In this document: positions 25,629 to 34,270 of the stretch, in pieces
How positions within the stretch are numbered: position 1 is the stretch's first letter
Layout: every line of letters begins with the position of its first letter
Origin: an uncultured Paracoccaceae bacterium
GTDB taxonomy: Bacteria > Pseudomonadota > Alphaproteobacteria > Rhodobacterales > Rhodobacteraceae
DNA: 64,000 nt
Assembly (NCBI GenBank): GCA_947500055.1
Contig: CANMQO010000007.1
Coordinates: 1-64,000 of the forward strand
Direction of reading: 5' to 3'
Program-made: the position numbers and the translations under genes
Notes under the pieces: generated by a model
Databases searched by the model: none
What the model was told of the DNA's origin: nothing
The model's input: the letters and a program-made list of their open reading frames with translations, nothing else

Positions 25629-26210
25629 CTACTTTGGTTCTTTGAACCACGCGTCGATCCGCGCTTTCAGCGCATCCCAGATTGCAGGCGCGCCGCGCTT
25701 CACCTTCACCCCGACCCGACTGTCCAGTTGGTCGGCGGTGACCTTGTATTCCGGCCATGTGCCCCCATCTGTTTCCAGGTTCGAGACCACAGGCTGCACC
25801 CGATCAATGGATTTGGCAAAGATCGCATCGTCGGTTTCTGCAGCTTCAAACTCATCCCAGAGCGCACGGAACCCCCTGGCCTGATCCGCGGGTAGCAGTC
25901 CAAAAATCCGCGTCGCCGCAGCCTGTTCGATCACGTCCATTTCGGCGGGATCATGGTTCCCGTGAATGGGGTTATCGCCCGCGTCGATTTCCACGATGTC
26001 ATGGATCAGCAACATCTTGATGACTCGGTCGATGTTGACCGGGCGGATGGCATGTTCGGCCAATACCATCGCGTAAAGCGCAATATGCCAGCTATGTTCG
26101 CCGGAATTCTCGCGCCGCGACTTATCACAAAGCGTGGTGCCGCGCAGGACTGACTTGAGCCTGTCGGCCTCAATGAGAAATGCAAGCTGGTCGGTGATGC
26201 GGTCGGTCAT
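25629..26210 (-). CDS. HD-domain phosphohydrolase (YfbR/HDDC2-like)
   Basis: A 193-residue HD-superfamily protein. The metal-binding residues appear in order: His in GEHSWHIALYAMVLAEH (residues about 37-53), the HD pair in LLIHDIVEIDAGD (about 67-79), and a later Asp in FAKSIDRVQPVVSNL. Relatives such as YfbR and human HDDC2 are 5'-deoxynucleotidases acting on dNMPs. It is the last gene of a three-gene minus-strand unit, adjacent to the Ala-rich protein gene with no gap. dNMP phosphatase activity is inferred from the family. Confidence 0.9.
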   Translation of the reverse strand: MTDRITDQLAFLIEADRLKSVLRGTTLCDKSRRENSGEHSWHIALYAMVLAEHAIRPVNIDRVIKMLLIHDIVEIDAGDNPIHGNHDPAEMDVIEQAAATRIFGLLPADQARGFRALWDEFEAAETDDAIFAKSIDRVQPVVSNLETDGGTWPEYKVTADQLDSRVGVKVKRGAPAIWDALKARIDAWFKEPK

Positions 26211-26834
26211 CTACCGTTTTACACGTCGCGGCATGGCCGGCGCCGTTGGTTCTTTTGCGGGTTGGGGTTTGGCGGCTGGTGGGGCTGCCCCTTCTTCGAG
26301 ATCCCATGGGCCAGAGATCGGCGCATCGGTGCCTCCATCACTGGCAGGCTGCGACATTGCTGCTGCTTCCTTTTCGGCCTTTGCCTTCGCAGCGGCCTCT
26401 GCCTTCGCTTCTGCTTCAGCCTTTGCTTTGGCTGCGGCTTCCTTGGCAGCCTTTTCCTTTGCGGCAGCGTCGTTTGCTGCTTTCAATGCGGCGGCGTCCT
26501 GTGCCTTTCTTGCGGCATCGTCGTCGGCATTGGCGGCGACTTCAGCCTCTGCAGCGGCCTTGTCTTCGTCAGAGAGGCCTTGCAGCGGTGCTGCTTTTGG
26601 TTTTGGCGCGGCCTTGAACCCATTTGCCTTGCGTGATGACAGCATGTCGCGCGCCCGCGCTTCTGCGCGCCGGATGCGGACGGCAGTCATGAATGCTTCT
26701 TGCAGAATTTGCGAGGACGCTCCGAGGATTTCCCCGACCTGATCGACGATGGCGATGTCACCCGACGCGGCCTGATCTGCCAGTGCGAGGTCCGCAAGTT
26801 CATCCGCCACCTTGTCCAGGTATGATTCGGCCAT
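26211..26834 (-). CDS. Ala/Lys/Glu-rich protein of unknown function
   Basis: A 207-residue protein in two parts. Residues 1-70 look ordered and helical (LDKVADELADLALADQAA, then EAFMTAVRIRRAEARARDML). Residues about 75-207 are low-complexity, with a long AxAKAEAEAKAEAAAK helix-forming stretch and a Pro/Ala-rich tail ending in MPRRVKR. I recognise no family. It sits between the alpha/beta hydrolase gene (2 bp upstream) and the HD gene (no gap), so all three are probably co-transcribed. The highly repetitive coding makes its exact length evolutionarily flexible. Confidence 0.8.
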   Translation of the reverse strand: MAESYLDKVADELADLALADQAASGDIAIVDQVGEILGASSQILQEAFMTAVRIRRAEARARDMLSSRKANGFKAAPKPKAAPLQGLSDEDKAAAEAEVAANADDDAARKAQDAAALKAANDAAAKEKAAKEAAAKAKAEAEAKAEAAAKAKAEKEAAAMSQPASDGGTDAPISGPWDLEEGAAPPAAKPQPAKEPTAPAMPRRVKR

Positions 26835-26836
26835 GT

Positions 26837-27490
26837 TTATCTCGTGTTTTCTGTTAACCTGCGCCGGACGTAAGTCTTAACTGTGTCAATCATTGGGTCC
26901 ATATGCGGATCTTCGAAGAAATGGCCGGCCCCTTCCATTTCGTCATGGGTGACGGTGATCCCCTTCTGTTCGTGCAGCTTGTTCACCAGGCTGACCGTAT
27001 CGCGTGGCGGTGCGACCCGGTCGTTTGACCCATTGATGATCAGGCCGGAAGACGGGCAGGGGGCAAGGAAGCTGAAATCATACATGTTCGCGGGTGGGCT
27101 AACCGAAATAAAGCCGGTAATTTCGGGCCGCCGCATGAGCAGCTGCATCCCGATCCAGGCCCCGAATGAAAACCCCGCCACCCAGCAATGCTTGGCGTTG
27201 TTGTTCATCGATTGCAGGTAATCAAGCGCGGATGCTGCATCTGAGAGCTCGCCCACGCCTTGATCATATTCGCCCTGGCTGCGGCCCACACCACGGAAGT
27301 TGAACCGTAACACGGTGAAGCCCATGTTATAGAAGGCGTAATGCAGGTTGTAGACGACCCGGTTATTCATCGTCCCGCCAAACTGAGGATGCGGGTGCAA
27401 CACGATGGCGATGGGTGCGTCGCGGTCCTTTTGCGGGTGATAGCGCCCTTCAAGGCGTCCTTCGGGTCCGGGGAAGATGACTTCGGGCAT
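26837..27490 (-). CDS. Alpha/beta hydrolase
   Basis: A 217-residue hydrolase. Motifs are IAIVLHPHPQFGGTMNNRVV (residues about 27-46, the oxyanion-loop region), VLRFNFRGVGRSQGEYD, the nucleophile elbow VAGFSFGAWIGMQ, and the base region EMEGAGHFFEDPHMD. It is a family often annotated as dienelactone-hydrolase-like and widely present in alphaproteobacteria. It leads the operon with the Ala-rich protein and HD genes. Substrate unknown. Confidence 0.9.
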   Translation of the reverse strand: MPEVIFPGPEGRLEGRYHPQKDRDAPIAIVLHPHPQFGGTMNNRVVYNLHYAFYNMGFTVLRFNFRGVGRSQGEYDQGVGELSDAASALDYLQSMNNNAKHCWVAGFSFGAWIGMQLLMRRPEITGFISVSPPANMYDFSFLAPCPSSGLIINGSNDRVAPPRDTVSLVNKLHEQKGITVTHDEMEGAGHFFEDPHMDPMIDTVKTYVRRRLTENTR

Positions 27491-27547
27491 TCCAGTTCCG
27501 TCGCTGCTGCGGTGACAGGCAATTCTTGACTGAAATGCTCGGGCACC

Positions 27548-27562
27548 TTAGAAAGATTCTAA
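27548..27562. promoter_or_regulatory. Irr-box-like inverted repeat upstream of iscR
   Basis: TTAGAA-AGA-TTCTAA is a perfect inverted repeat with 3-base spacing. It matches the core of the iron control element recognised by the haem-responsive regulator Irr in alphaproteobacteria. It lies 95 bp before the iscR start, a sensible place for iron control of the suf operon. Confidence 0.65.
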
Positions 27563-27563
27563 A

Positions 27564-27580
27564 CTTGGGAATTTCCCAAG
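27564..27580. promoter_or_regulatory. 17-bp perfect palindrome in the iscR promoter
   Basis: CTTGGGAATTTCCCAAG pairs CTTGGGAA with TTCCCAAG around one T, one base after the Irr-like site. It is the best candidate for an IscR autoregulatory operator, or for another iron regulator of Rhodobacteraceae. The assignment is inference from position and symmetry. Confidence 0.55.
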
Positions 27581-27656
27581 CTTTGTGTTCACGGTGAAGT
27601 AATGATGCAGGCCTGCGCCGTCAATGGAATAGCGCAGCCAGCAGGAGGGATGTGGC

Positions 27657-28118
27657 ATGAAATTAAGCACGAAGGGCCGTTATGCGATGGTCGCGCTGGC
27701 CGATCTTGCGTTGCAGCCCGCTGATGCGCTTGTGAACCTGACCGAGATATCGAAGCGTCAGGATATTTCCTTGCCCTATCTGGAACAGCTTTTTGTGAAG
27801 CTACGGCGTGCCGGGCTGGTCGATTCTGTGCGTGGTCCGGGCGGCGGCTACCGGTTGGCCCGTCCCCCATCCGATATCCGGGTGGCGGAGGTTCTGGGCG
27901 CCGTGGATGAGACCGTTTCGGCGATGCATAAGGGCGCTGGTGCATCTGGTGCTGCGTCTGGCAGTCGTGCCCAATCGATGACCAACCGGCTATGGGAAGG
28001 GCTGAGCGCCCATGTTTACGTGTTCCTGCATCAGGCCCGGCTTTCTGATGTTGTGGGCAATGAACTGGCGCCATGTCCCGCGGTGCCAGCCCTGTTTGAG
28101 GTTGTGGATGAGGGGTAA
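27657..28118 (+). CDS. iscR: Rrf2-family regulator IscR, without the canonical cluster cysteines
   Basis: A 153-residue Rrf2 winged-helix repressor beginning MKLSTKGRYAMVALADLALQ, with the recognition region ISLPYLEQLFVKLRRAGLVD and wing SVRGPGGGYRLARPP. In E. coli IscR three cysteines near residues 92-104 hold a 2Fe-2S cluster. Here that segment reads HKGAGASGAASGSRAQS, with none. The only cysteine in the protein is in LAPCPAVPALF near the C terminus. I recall that IscR of Rhodobacter sphaeroides is likewise atypical and was described as using a single Cys. It heads the suf operon and is very likely its regulator. Confidence 0.92.
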   Translation: MKLSTKGRYAMVALADLALQPADALVNLTEISKRQDISLPYLEQLFVKLRRAGLVDSVRGPGGGYRLARPPSDIRVAEVLGAVDETVSAMHKGAGASGAASGSRAQSMTNRLWEGLSAHVYVFLHQARLSDVVGNELAPCPAVPALFEVVDEG

Positions 28119-28174
28119 TCCGAATGAGCGGCTGCGCCGCACGGCAGACATAACCGGGGCCAGCCCCGGACCCC

Positions 28175-28196
28175 GGAGTATTTTTGGCAAAATGAT
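28175..28196. repeat. 22-nt spacer repeat, copy 2 (between iscR and the desulfurase)
   Basis: Identical over 22 bases to 15022-15043, beginning GGAGTATTTTTGG and ending CAAAATGAT. A GC-rich hairpin CCGGGGC-CA-GCCCCGG lies just before it at 28154-28169. Again it occupies a short spacer between two same-strand genes. Confidence 0.8.
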
Positions 28197-28199
28197 GTG

Positions 28200-29231
28200 A
28201 TGAGAACCTATCTGGATCATAACGCGACGACGCCGCTTCGGGCGGAAGCTCGAGATGCGATGATGGCCGCGATGGATGTCGTGGGTAATCCGTCATCCGT
28301 GCATGCAGAAGGCCGTGCCGCCAAGACCATTGTCGAAACCGCCCGTGCGCAGGTGGCCGACGCTGTTGGTGCATCTGGGGCGGATGTTGTGTTCACATCC
28401 GGCGCGACGGAGGCTGCCGCGCTGGCGCTGACTAGGCGTGCGTTGAAGGCGGCACCGATCGAACATGATGCGGTGCATGCATGGATTGATCCCTGTTTGC
28501 CGGTTGTGGATGGTGCGGTGCAGGTGGATGACCCGGCGAATTCTGCAGTGCAACTGGCCAACTCGGAAACCGGCATTGTGCAGGCGTTGCCTGCTGGTCT
28601 GGCCGTATCGGACATTACCCAAGGGTTTGGCCGGGTACCGTTCGCGTTTTCCTGGGCGGGTGTCCAGATGGTGTTCCTATCGGCCCACAAGTTTGGTGGA
28701 CCGAAAGGCGTGGGCGCGCTGATCTTTCCGCAAGGCACGGATATTGCTGCACAAATCAAGGGTGGTGGGCAGGAGATGGGCCGTCGGTCTGGCACAGAGA
28801 ACGTTATTGGTATTGCCGGTTTGGGGGCTGCAGCCGCTGCTGCGCAGGCTGATTTGGCTGCAGGCAGATGGGATCGGGTTGCCAAACTTAGAAATATTCT
28901 AGAAAACGCCATTGAGGCTGTCGAAAAGAATACTATTTTTGTCGGGAAAGGGTTAAAGCGTCTCCCGAATACCAGCTGTTTCATCACACCGGGATGGAAG
29001 GGTGAGACGCAGGTGATGGCGATGGATTTGGCGGGGTTCGCGGTGTCAGCCGGATCTGCCTGTTCCAGCGGCAAGGTCAAGGTCAGCCGCGTATTGGGGG
29101 CCCTTGGTTTGAATGATGATCAGGCTGCGAGCGCTGTGCGCGTATCGCTTGGCCTTGAGACAACAGAAGATGAGGTCATGCGCTTTGTGCAGACCTGGAG
29201 CGAAAAACGCGCCCGAAGGCGGGCTGCTTGA
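28200..29231 (+). CDS. Cysteine desulfurase (IscS/NifS-like, class V aminotransferase)
   Basis: A 343-residue PLP enzyme that releases sulfur from cysteine for Fe-S assembly. The N terminus [19 protein letters not shown] is typical; the PLP-binding lysine is in [15 protein letters not shown], and the persulfide Cys lies in [18 protein letters not shown] near the C terminus. It is shorter than IscS (about 400 residues), with a compacted middle. Start is ATG at 28200 or the GTG just before it. A second, SufS-type desulfurase is encoded further down the same operon. An AT-rich patch around 28885-28960 uses rare codons such as AGA and CTA, unlike the rest of the gene. Confidence 0.93.
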   Translation: MRTYLDHNATTPLRAEARDAMMAAMDVVGNPSSVHAEGRAAKTIVETARAQVADAVGASGADVVFTSGATEAAALALTRRALKAAPIEHDAVHAWIDPCLPVVDGAVQVDDPANSAVQLANSETGIVQALPAGLAVSDITQGFGRVPFAFSWAGVQMVFLSAHKFGGPKGVGALIFPQGTDIAAQIKGGGQEMGRRSGTENVIGIAGLGAAAAAAQADLAAGRWDRVAKLRNILENAIEAVEKNTIFVGKGLKRLPNTSCFITPGWKGETQVMAMDLAGFAVSAGSACSSGKVKVSRVLGALGLNDDQAASAVRVSLGLETTEDEVMRFVQTWSEKRARRRAA

Positions 29232-29242
29232 GAGAGGGCGAG

Positions 29243-30766
29243 ATGAACGCGATGGATACAGTTGAAGTCAAGGAAGGCGTTGATCAGGATACGGTTGATG
29301 CGGTCAAGGAACTCTCTGGCAATTATAAATACGGCTGGGAGACCGAGATTGAGATGGATTACGCCCCCAAGGGCGTGAACACAGATATCGTGCGTCTGAT
29401 TTCGTCCAAGAACAACGAGCCGGAATGGATGACAGATTGGCGGCTGGAGGCTTTCGCCCGCTGGGAGAACATTGAAGAGCCCACATGGGCGATGGTGAGT
29501 TATCCTGACATCGATTTTCAGGACATCTACTACTATGCCCGCCCCAAGAGCATGGAGGAGAAGCCCAAATCGCTGGATGAGGTCGATCCGAAACTGCTGG
29601 CCACTTACGAGAAACTGGGTATCCCCCTGAAAGAACAGATGATCCTTGCTGGTGTGGAGGGTGCCGAAGCCGCACCAGCCGAAGGCCGCAAGGTGGCGGT
29701 GGATGCGGTATTTGACTCCGTCTCTGTTGGCACGACTTTCCAGAAAGAACTGGAGAAGGCAGGGGTGATCTTTTGCTCGATCTCGGAAGCGATCGAGAAG
29801 CATCCAGAGCTGGTCAAGAAATATCTGGGTACCGTGGTGCCACCTTCGGATAATTTCTATGCCACGTTGAATTCTGCCGTGTTTTCGGATGGGTCTTTTG
29901 TGTACGTGCCCCCTGGCGTGCGCTGCCCGATGGAACTGTCCACATATTTCCGGATCAATGCTGAGAATACCGGCCAGTTTGAGCGGACACTGATTGTCGC
30001 CGACAAGGGCTCTTACGTCTCGTATCTGGAAGGTTGCACCGCGCCCAAACGTGACGTGGCCCAGCTCCATGCCGCGGTTGTCGAGATCATCGTCGAGGAA
30101 GATGCGGAGGTGAAATATTCCACCGTGCAGAACTGGTATCCGGGCGACGAGAACGGTGTGGGCGGGATCTATAACTTCGTGACCAAACGTGCCGACTGCC
30201 GAGGCGACCGGTCCAAGGTGATGTGGACCCAGGTTGAAACCGGATCGGCGGTCACGTGGAAATATCCAAGCTGCATCCTGCGGGGGAATGACAGCCAGGG
30301 CGAGTTCTATTCCATCGCGATTGCAAACAACATGCAGCAGGCCGATACCGGCACGAAAATGGTGCATTTGGGCAAAAACACCAAGTCGCGGATTGTGTCC
30401 AAAGGGATCAGCGCGGGCAAGGCGCAGAACACCTATCGTGGGTTGGTGTCGATGCATCCAAAGGCGAAGGATTCGCGGAACTACACGCAGTGCGACTCTC
30501 TGCTGATCGGCGACAAATGCGGCGCCCATACGGTGCCCTACATTGAGGTCAAGAATAACTCGTCCCGGGTAGAGCATGAGGCGACGACTTCGAAGGTTGA
30601 TGATGACCAGCTGTTCTATTGCCGTCAGCGCGGCATGGATGAGGAAGAGGCCGTTGCCCTTGTCGTGAATGGTTTCTGCAAGGACGTCTTGCAAGCGCTG
30701 CCGATGGAGTTTGCCATGGAAGCGCAGGCGCTTGTAGCCATTTCTCTGGAAGGGTCGGTTGGCTAA
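29243..30766 (+). CDS. sufB: Fe-S cluster scaffold SufB
   Basis: A 507-residue SufB, core of the SufBCD scaffold complex on which Fe-S clusters are built. Recognisable blocks are [58 protein letters not shown] and [20 protein letters not shown]. Several conserved cysteines are in place. The ATG at 29243 (MNAMDTVEV) follows a good AGAGAGGGCG site, preferred over an upstream in-frame codon. It is 11 bp from the desulfurase. sufC is separated from it by about 960 bp that carry an extra gene. Confidence 0.97.
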   Translation: MNAMDTVEVKEGVDQDTVDAVKELSGNYKYGWETEIEMDYAPKGVNTDIVRLISSKNNEPEWMTDWRLEAFARWENIEEPTWAMVSYPDIDFQDIYYYARPKSMEEKPKSLDEVDPKLLATYEKLGIPLKEQMILAGVEGAEAAPAEGRKVAVDAVFDSVSVGTTFQKELEKAGVIFCSISEAIEKHPELVKKYLGTVVPPSDNFYATLNSAVFSDGSFVYVPPGVRCPMELSTYFRINAENTGQFERTLIVADKGSYVSYLEGCTAPKRDVAQLHAAVVEIIVEEDAEVKYSTVQNWYPGDENGVGGIYNFVTKRADCRGDRSKVMWTQVETGSAVTWKYPSCILRGNDSQGEFYSIAIANNMQQADTGTKMVHLGKNTKSRIVSKGISAGKAQNTYRGLVSMHPKAKDSRNYTQCDSLLIGDKCGAHTVPYIEVKNNSSRVEHEATTSKVDDDQLFYCRQRGMDEEEAVALVVNGFCKDVLQALPMEFAMEAQALVAISLEGSVG

Positions 30767-31122
30767 GCGGCCTTCCGTTTTCGGGGTTTAGAGGTGCAGG
30801 AGGCGATGAACGTGGAAGCCTACTCTGATTTTAGCGAGCCTGGCGCGTTGTTTATGCGCAGTTTTCGCGATTCTCGTGACTATGCCTGGTTCGCTCGTGT
30901 TTTTTCTTTCGGGGGGGCTCATTGCCTTCCGATCAGTGTTTTCGGATCTGTTCTTGCCGCACTTGTGTTTGATCGATCACGAGGCAGAAAGTGAGCATGC
31001 TGCAATGTTGAACATGCCAAACCCTTCGCGAAAGGGTCACCCTGACGTCACTACGTGGCCCCGTTCTTGCCCTAGTTCGATGCGACCTTGCGCGTCATAC
31101 GAGCAAGACGGAGCGTGGCGTG
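30767..31122 (+). other. Gap between sufB and the next gene, no clear gene
   Basis: This 356-bp stretch has two short competing plus-strand frames, one from ATG 30806 and one hydrophobic (MPGSLVFFLSGGLIAFRSVF) running through 30879. Neither has a convincing start, ribosome-binding site and end together. A hairpin ACCCTT-CGCGA-AAGGGT lies at 31021-31037 without a U-run. It may be a decayed small membrane-protein gene or an internal promoter region. Confidence 0.4.
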
Positions 31123-31632
31123 ATGGCCAATCTAGGGCAAAAGGATTTCAATGCGCGGATCAAACGCATCGAAAGCCCGCGCAACACGTCGTATTACGAT
31201 CCCGATCTGAAAATGCACGTGCCCAAACGCACGTCACAGGATGCCATTCGCAAGAGCGCGAAGGCGCGCAAATTCTCGGTTATGAAGCTGCTGATCAGCC
31301 TGTTGATCGGCGTCGTCGCCGTGATGATAGGGCAGGCTGTTCGATTGCGTTTTCTTGGGATGACCGAGCAGGGCAATGCCTTGTTGGCAACCGATCTGCT
31401 GCTGGCTGCGTTCTTTGTGCTGTTGATTTCGGCCCTGATGCGCCATCGCAAGTTATCGTTGCGCCTGTGTCAGATCGTGGGCGCGGTGGCGATGATCGTG
31501 GGCGGACACAACCTGATGTGGTTCTACCCCAACGAGCTGGCCATCATTTATACGTCGGACTATGTCGCACTGATACGCGCGCAGACCGAGCCGATGTCGC
31601 TGGTGTTCCGCGACATGGTGATCAGCCTTTAG
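31123..31632 (+). CDS. Membrane protein of unknown function within the suf operon
   Basis: A 169-residue protein with a basic cytoplasmic N-terminal half (NARIKRIESPRNTSYYDPDL, KRTSQDAIRKSAKARKFS) and three hydrophobic segments at about 52-72, 85-104 and 113-135. It ends after a polar tail. I recognise no family. Its place between sufB and sufC, which are otherwise adjacent in most suf operons, suggests conserved co-expression with Fe-S assembly or a linked envelope role. ATG 31123 is preferred over the GTG one codon earlier. Confidence 0.78.
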   Translation: MANLGQKDFNARIKRIESPRNTSYYDPDLKMHVPKRTSQDAIRKSAKARKFSVMKLLISLLIGVVAVMIGQAVRLRFLGMTEQGNALLATDLLLAAFFVLLISALMRHRKLSLRLCQIVGAVAMIVGGHNLMWFYPNELAIIYTSDYVALIRAQTEPMSLVFRDMVISL

Positions 31633-31725
31633 ATTCAAACACACAACTGCCCGGTACCTTCGGCGGCTTTGCCCGTCCGGAGGCTTTTGCCGTGCCAATA
31701 CCCTACACGCTCTGAGGAGAGAAAT

Positions 31726-32481
31726 ATGCTCGAAATCAAAAACTTGCAGGTCGCACTTGAGGATGAAGACAAGCAGATCCTGAAAGGTGTCGATCTGAAG
31801 ATTGAGCCGGGAAAGGTCCATGCGATCATGGGGCCGAACGGATCTGGCAAGTCAACGTTGTCCTATGTGCTGTCCGGCAAGGACGGATATGAAGTGACAG
31901 GCGGTGAAGCCGCGTTGGAAGGTGCTGATCTGCTGGATATGGAGCCCGAAGAACGTGCCGCGGCGGGCCTGTTTCTTGCCTTTCAGTACCCTGTTGAGAT
32001 TCCCGGCGTCGGCAACATGACATTTCTGCGCACCGCGGTGAATGCCCAGCGAAAGTCACGCGGCGAAGAAGAGTTGAGTGCGGGTGATTTCCTGAAAGAA
32101 GTGCGGGCCAAGGCCAAGAGCCTGAAAATTGATGCAGAAATGCTCAAGCGTCCTGTCAATGTGGGCTTTTCTGGTGGTGAAAAGAAGCGTAACGAGATTT
32201 TGCAGATGGCCATGCTCGAGCCGAAGATGTGTATTCTGGACGAGACCGACTCTGGCCTTGATGTCGATGCGATGAAGCTCGTGGCCGAGGGCGTGAACGC
32301 ATTGCGTTCAGAGGGGCGGTCATTCCTTGTGATCACCCATTATCAGCGGTTGCTGGACCATATTCAGCCCGATGTTGTGCATATCATGGCCGATGGGCGG
32401 ATCGTCAAAACAGGCGGTCCGGAACTGGCGCTTGAAGTTGAAAACAACGGTTATGCCGACATTCTTGCAGAGGTGGCCTGA
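31726..32481 (+). CDS. sufC: Fe-S assembly ATPase SufC
   Basis: A 251-residue ABC-type ATPase that drives the SufBCD scaffold. Walker A is AIMGPNGSGKSTLSYVLSG (residues about 35-53), the signature region is FSGGEKKRNEILQMAM, and Walker B is CILDETDSGLDVDAMKL. ATG 31726 follows GAGGAGAG; the open frame continues 19 codons upstream without family sequence. The TGA overlaps the sufD ATG (TGATG). Confidence 0.97.
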   Translation: MLEIKNLQVALEDEDKQILKGVDLKIEPGKVHAIMGPNGSGKSTLSYVLSGKDGYEVTGGEAALEGADLLDMEPEERAAAGLFLAFQYPVEIPGVGNMTFLRTAVNAQRKSRGEEELSAGDFLKEVRAKAKSLKIDAEMLKRPVNVGFSGGEKKRNEILQMAMLEPKMCILDETDSGLDVDAMKLVAEGVNALRSEGRSFLVITHYQRLLDHIQPDVVHIMADGRIVKTGGPELALEVENNGYADILAEVA

Positions 32482-33767
32482 TGGCATTGGCAAAGCTGAA
32501 ATCGGATGCAACCGAGGCCCGGCTGGCGGGACTGACACTGCCGGATGGCGCTGCCTGGTCCAATGCCGCGCGCGCCGATGCGTGGGAACGCGTGCGTCGG
32601 ATGGGGTTGCCTACAAAGCGCGACGAGTACTGGAAATATACTGATCCAACGACACTGACAGCGCCCGATGCAACCGAAGCTGCATTGTTTCATCATGACG
32701 AGGGGCCACTTTTTGATGCGGTCGATCGCCTGAAGATCGTTTTTGTCGATGGTTTGTTTGATGCGGATGCTTCAGACGATTTGTCGGCGGAAGGTGTTGA
32801 AATCGCCCGCCTGGCTGATGCCATGGCAACGGATATCCACTGGGCAAAGGATCTATACGGTGTCCTGGAAGCGCGCGCCCAGAAGCCGGTTGAGCGCACC
32901 CTGGCGGCGTTAAATACAGCCATGGCAACCGATGGTGTCGTGATCCGGGTTACGGGTAAAGCCAGCAGGCCGATCAACCTGATCTATCTGCACAAGGACG
33001 TCACGTCGGACGCGGTGCTGCATAATCTGGTGAAGGTAGAGCAGGGCGCAGAGGTGACTTTGCTGGAAACAGGCCCTGCCGCTGCCCGCTTCTCCAATTC
33101 GCTGGAGGTTGAGGTCGCTGATGGTGGCGCATTCCATCATGTCCGCGCCCAGGGGCGCGACCATGAGCGCCGGGCTGTAACCCATTGTTTTGCAAGCATT
33201 GGTGCAAAGTCGAGCTTCAAGTCCTTCACGCTGACCTTCAATGGTGTGCTGACACGCAATGAATGCGTGCTGGAAATCCTTGGGGATGAGGCGGTCGCCC
33301 ATGTGGCGGGGGCCTGTGTTGGCGATGGCGGTGATTTTCATCATGACGACACGGTTTTCATTACCCATGACGCTGTGAACTGCGAAAGCCGACAGGTGTT
33401 CAAAAAGGTGCTGCGCAACGGGGCAACCGGCGTGTTTCAGGGCAAGATCCTTGTCAAGGAAGGCGCCCAGAAAACCGATGGCTATCAGATCAGTCAGTCG
33501 CTTTTGCTGGATGAAGACAGTCAGTTTCTTGCCAAGCCAGAGCTTGAAATCTACGCCGATGATGTGGCCTGTTCGCATGGCTCGACCTCGGGTGCGATTG
33601 ATGAAACTGCCCTGTTTTATCTGCGGTCGCGCGGCGTGCATACTGATGATGCGCGCAATCTTCTGACCCTGGCCTTTCTGGCTGAGGCATTGGAAGAGAT
33701 CGAGAATGAGGAATTGGCAGATGAATTGCGCGACCGGTTGGAAGGCTGGCTGGCGCGTCATAGCTGA
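32481..33767 (+). CDS. sufD: Fe-S assembly protein SufD
   Basis: A 428-residue paralogue of SufB in the SufBCD complex. Typical blocks are RMGLPTKRDEYWKYTDPTTL near residue 36, GAVTLLETGP-like EVTLLETGPAA, GVFQGKILVKEGAQKTDGYQ and the C-terminal DDVACSHGSTSGAIDETALF with its conserved Cys and His. It overlaps sufC by one base at its start and the next gene by one base at its end. Confidence 0.96.
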   Translation: MALAKLKSDATEARLAGLTLPDGAAWSNAARADAWERVRRMGLPTKRDEYWKYTDPTTLTAPDATEAALFHHDEGPLFDAVDRLKIVFVDGLFDADASDDLSAEGVEIARLADAMATDIHWAKDLYGVLEARAQKPVERTLAALNTAMATDGVVIRVTGKASRPINLIYLHKDVTSDAVLHNLVKVEQGAEVTLLETGPAAARFSNSLEVEVADGGAFHHVRAQGRDHERRAVTHCFASIGAKSSFKSFTLTFNGVLTRNECVLEILGDEAVAHVAGACVGDGGDFHHDDTVFITHDAVNCESRQVFKKVLRNGATGVFQGKILVKEGAQKTDGYQISQSLLLDEDSQFLAKPELEIYADDVACSHGSTSGAIDETALFYLRSRGVHTDDARNLLTLAFLAEALEEIENEELADELRDRLEGWLARHS

Positions 33768-34270
33768 TGCCACTGACATCAGACATAGCGCAAACCTGGC
33801 GGACGCCGCGGCGTGTCATACGCAGGATTCTGGATCAGGGCAGGCGGGAAGACAGGGCGATTGCATTCGTGTTGATCGCCTGTTTCCTGATCTTTATCGC
33901 GCAATGGCCGCGCCTGTCACGGGTTGCGGCAGGTTTTGACCTGCCCCCCGGGGAGGAGGTGCCGGAATTGTCCCGCCTGATGGCTTACGAGTTCATGTCA
34001 TGGGTCATGATCTGGCCATTGCTGTTTTATATGATTGCTGCCGTCAGCCATCTGATTGCCAAGGTATTCGGGGGTAAGGGCGACTGGTATGGCGCCCGCA
34101 TTGCATTGTTTTGGAGCCTGCTGGCAACGGTGCCCGTGTTGCTGCTGCATGGGCTGACGGCCGGCTTTCTTGGGCCTGGCCCGCAAACTAATCTGGTGGG
34201 TGCTATCTGGGTGATCGCGTTTGGCGTGATCTGGGGCCAGTCCCTGCGTGAAGCGGAAAGCAAAACATGA
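33767..34270 (+). CDS. YIP1-family membrane protein A
   Basis: A 167-residue protein with four to five hydrophobic segments (about 32-48, 75-103, 113-133, 141-157) after a basic N terminus (TWRTPRRVIRRILDQGRRED). The organisation, a short N-terminal amphipathic region followed by a Yip1-like membrane core, matches bacterial YIP1-family proteins found in alphaproteobacterial suf operons. Its start overlaps the sufD stop and its end overlaps the second YIP1 gene by ATGA. Function unknown. Confidence 0.8.
   Translation: MPLTSDIAQTWRTPRRVIRRILDQGRREDRAIAFVLIACFLIFIAQWPRLSRVAAGFDLPPGEEVPELSRLMAYEFMSWVMIWPLLFYMIAAVSHLIAKVFGGKGDWYGARIALFWSLLATVPVLLLHGLTAGFLGPGPQTNLVGAIWVIAFGVIWGQSLREAESKT

Noticed and set aside
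30876..31715. 279-codon plus-strand frame across the sufB-sufC gap
   Set aside because: Its 3' two-thirds is the out-of-frame shadow of the membrane protein at 31123-31632; only the first 50 codons look hydrophobic, and they lack a start site.
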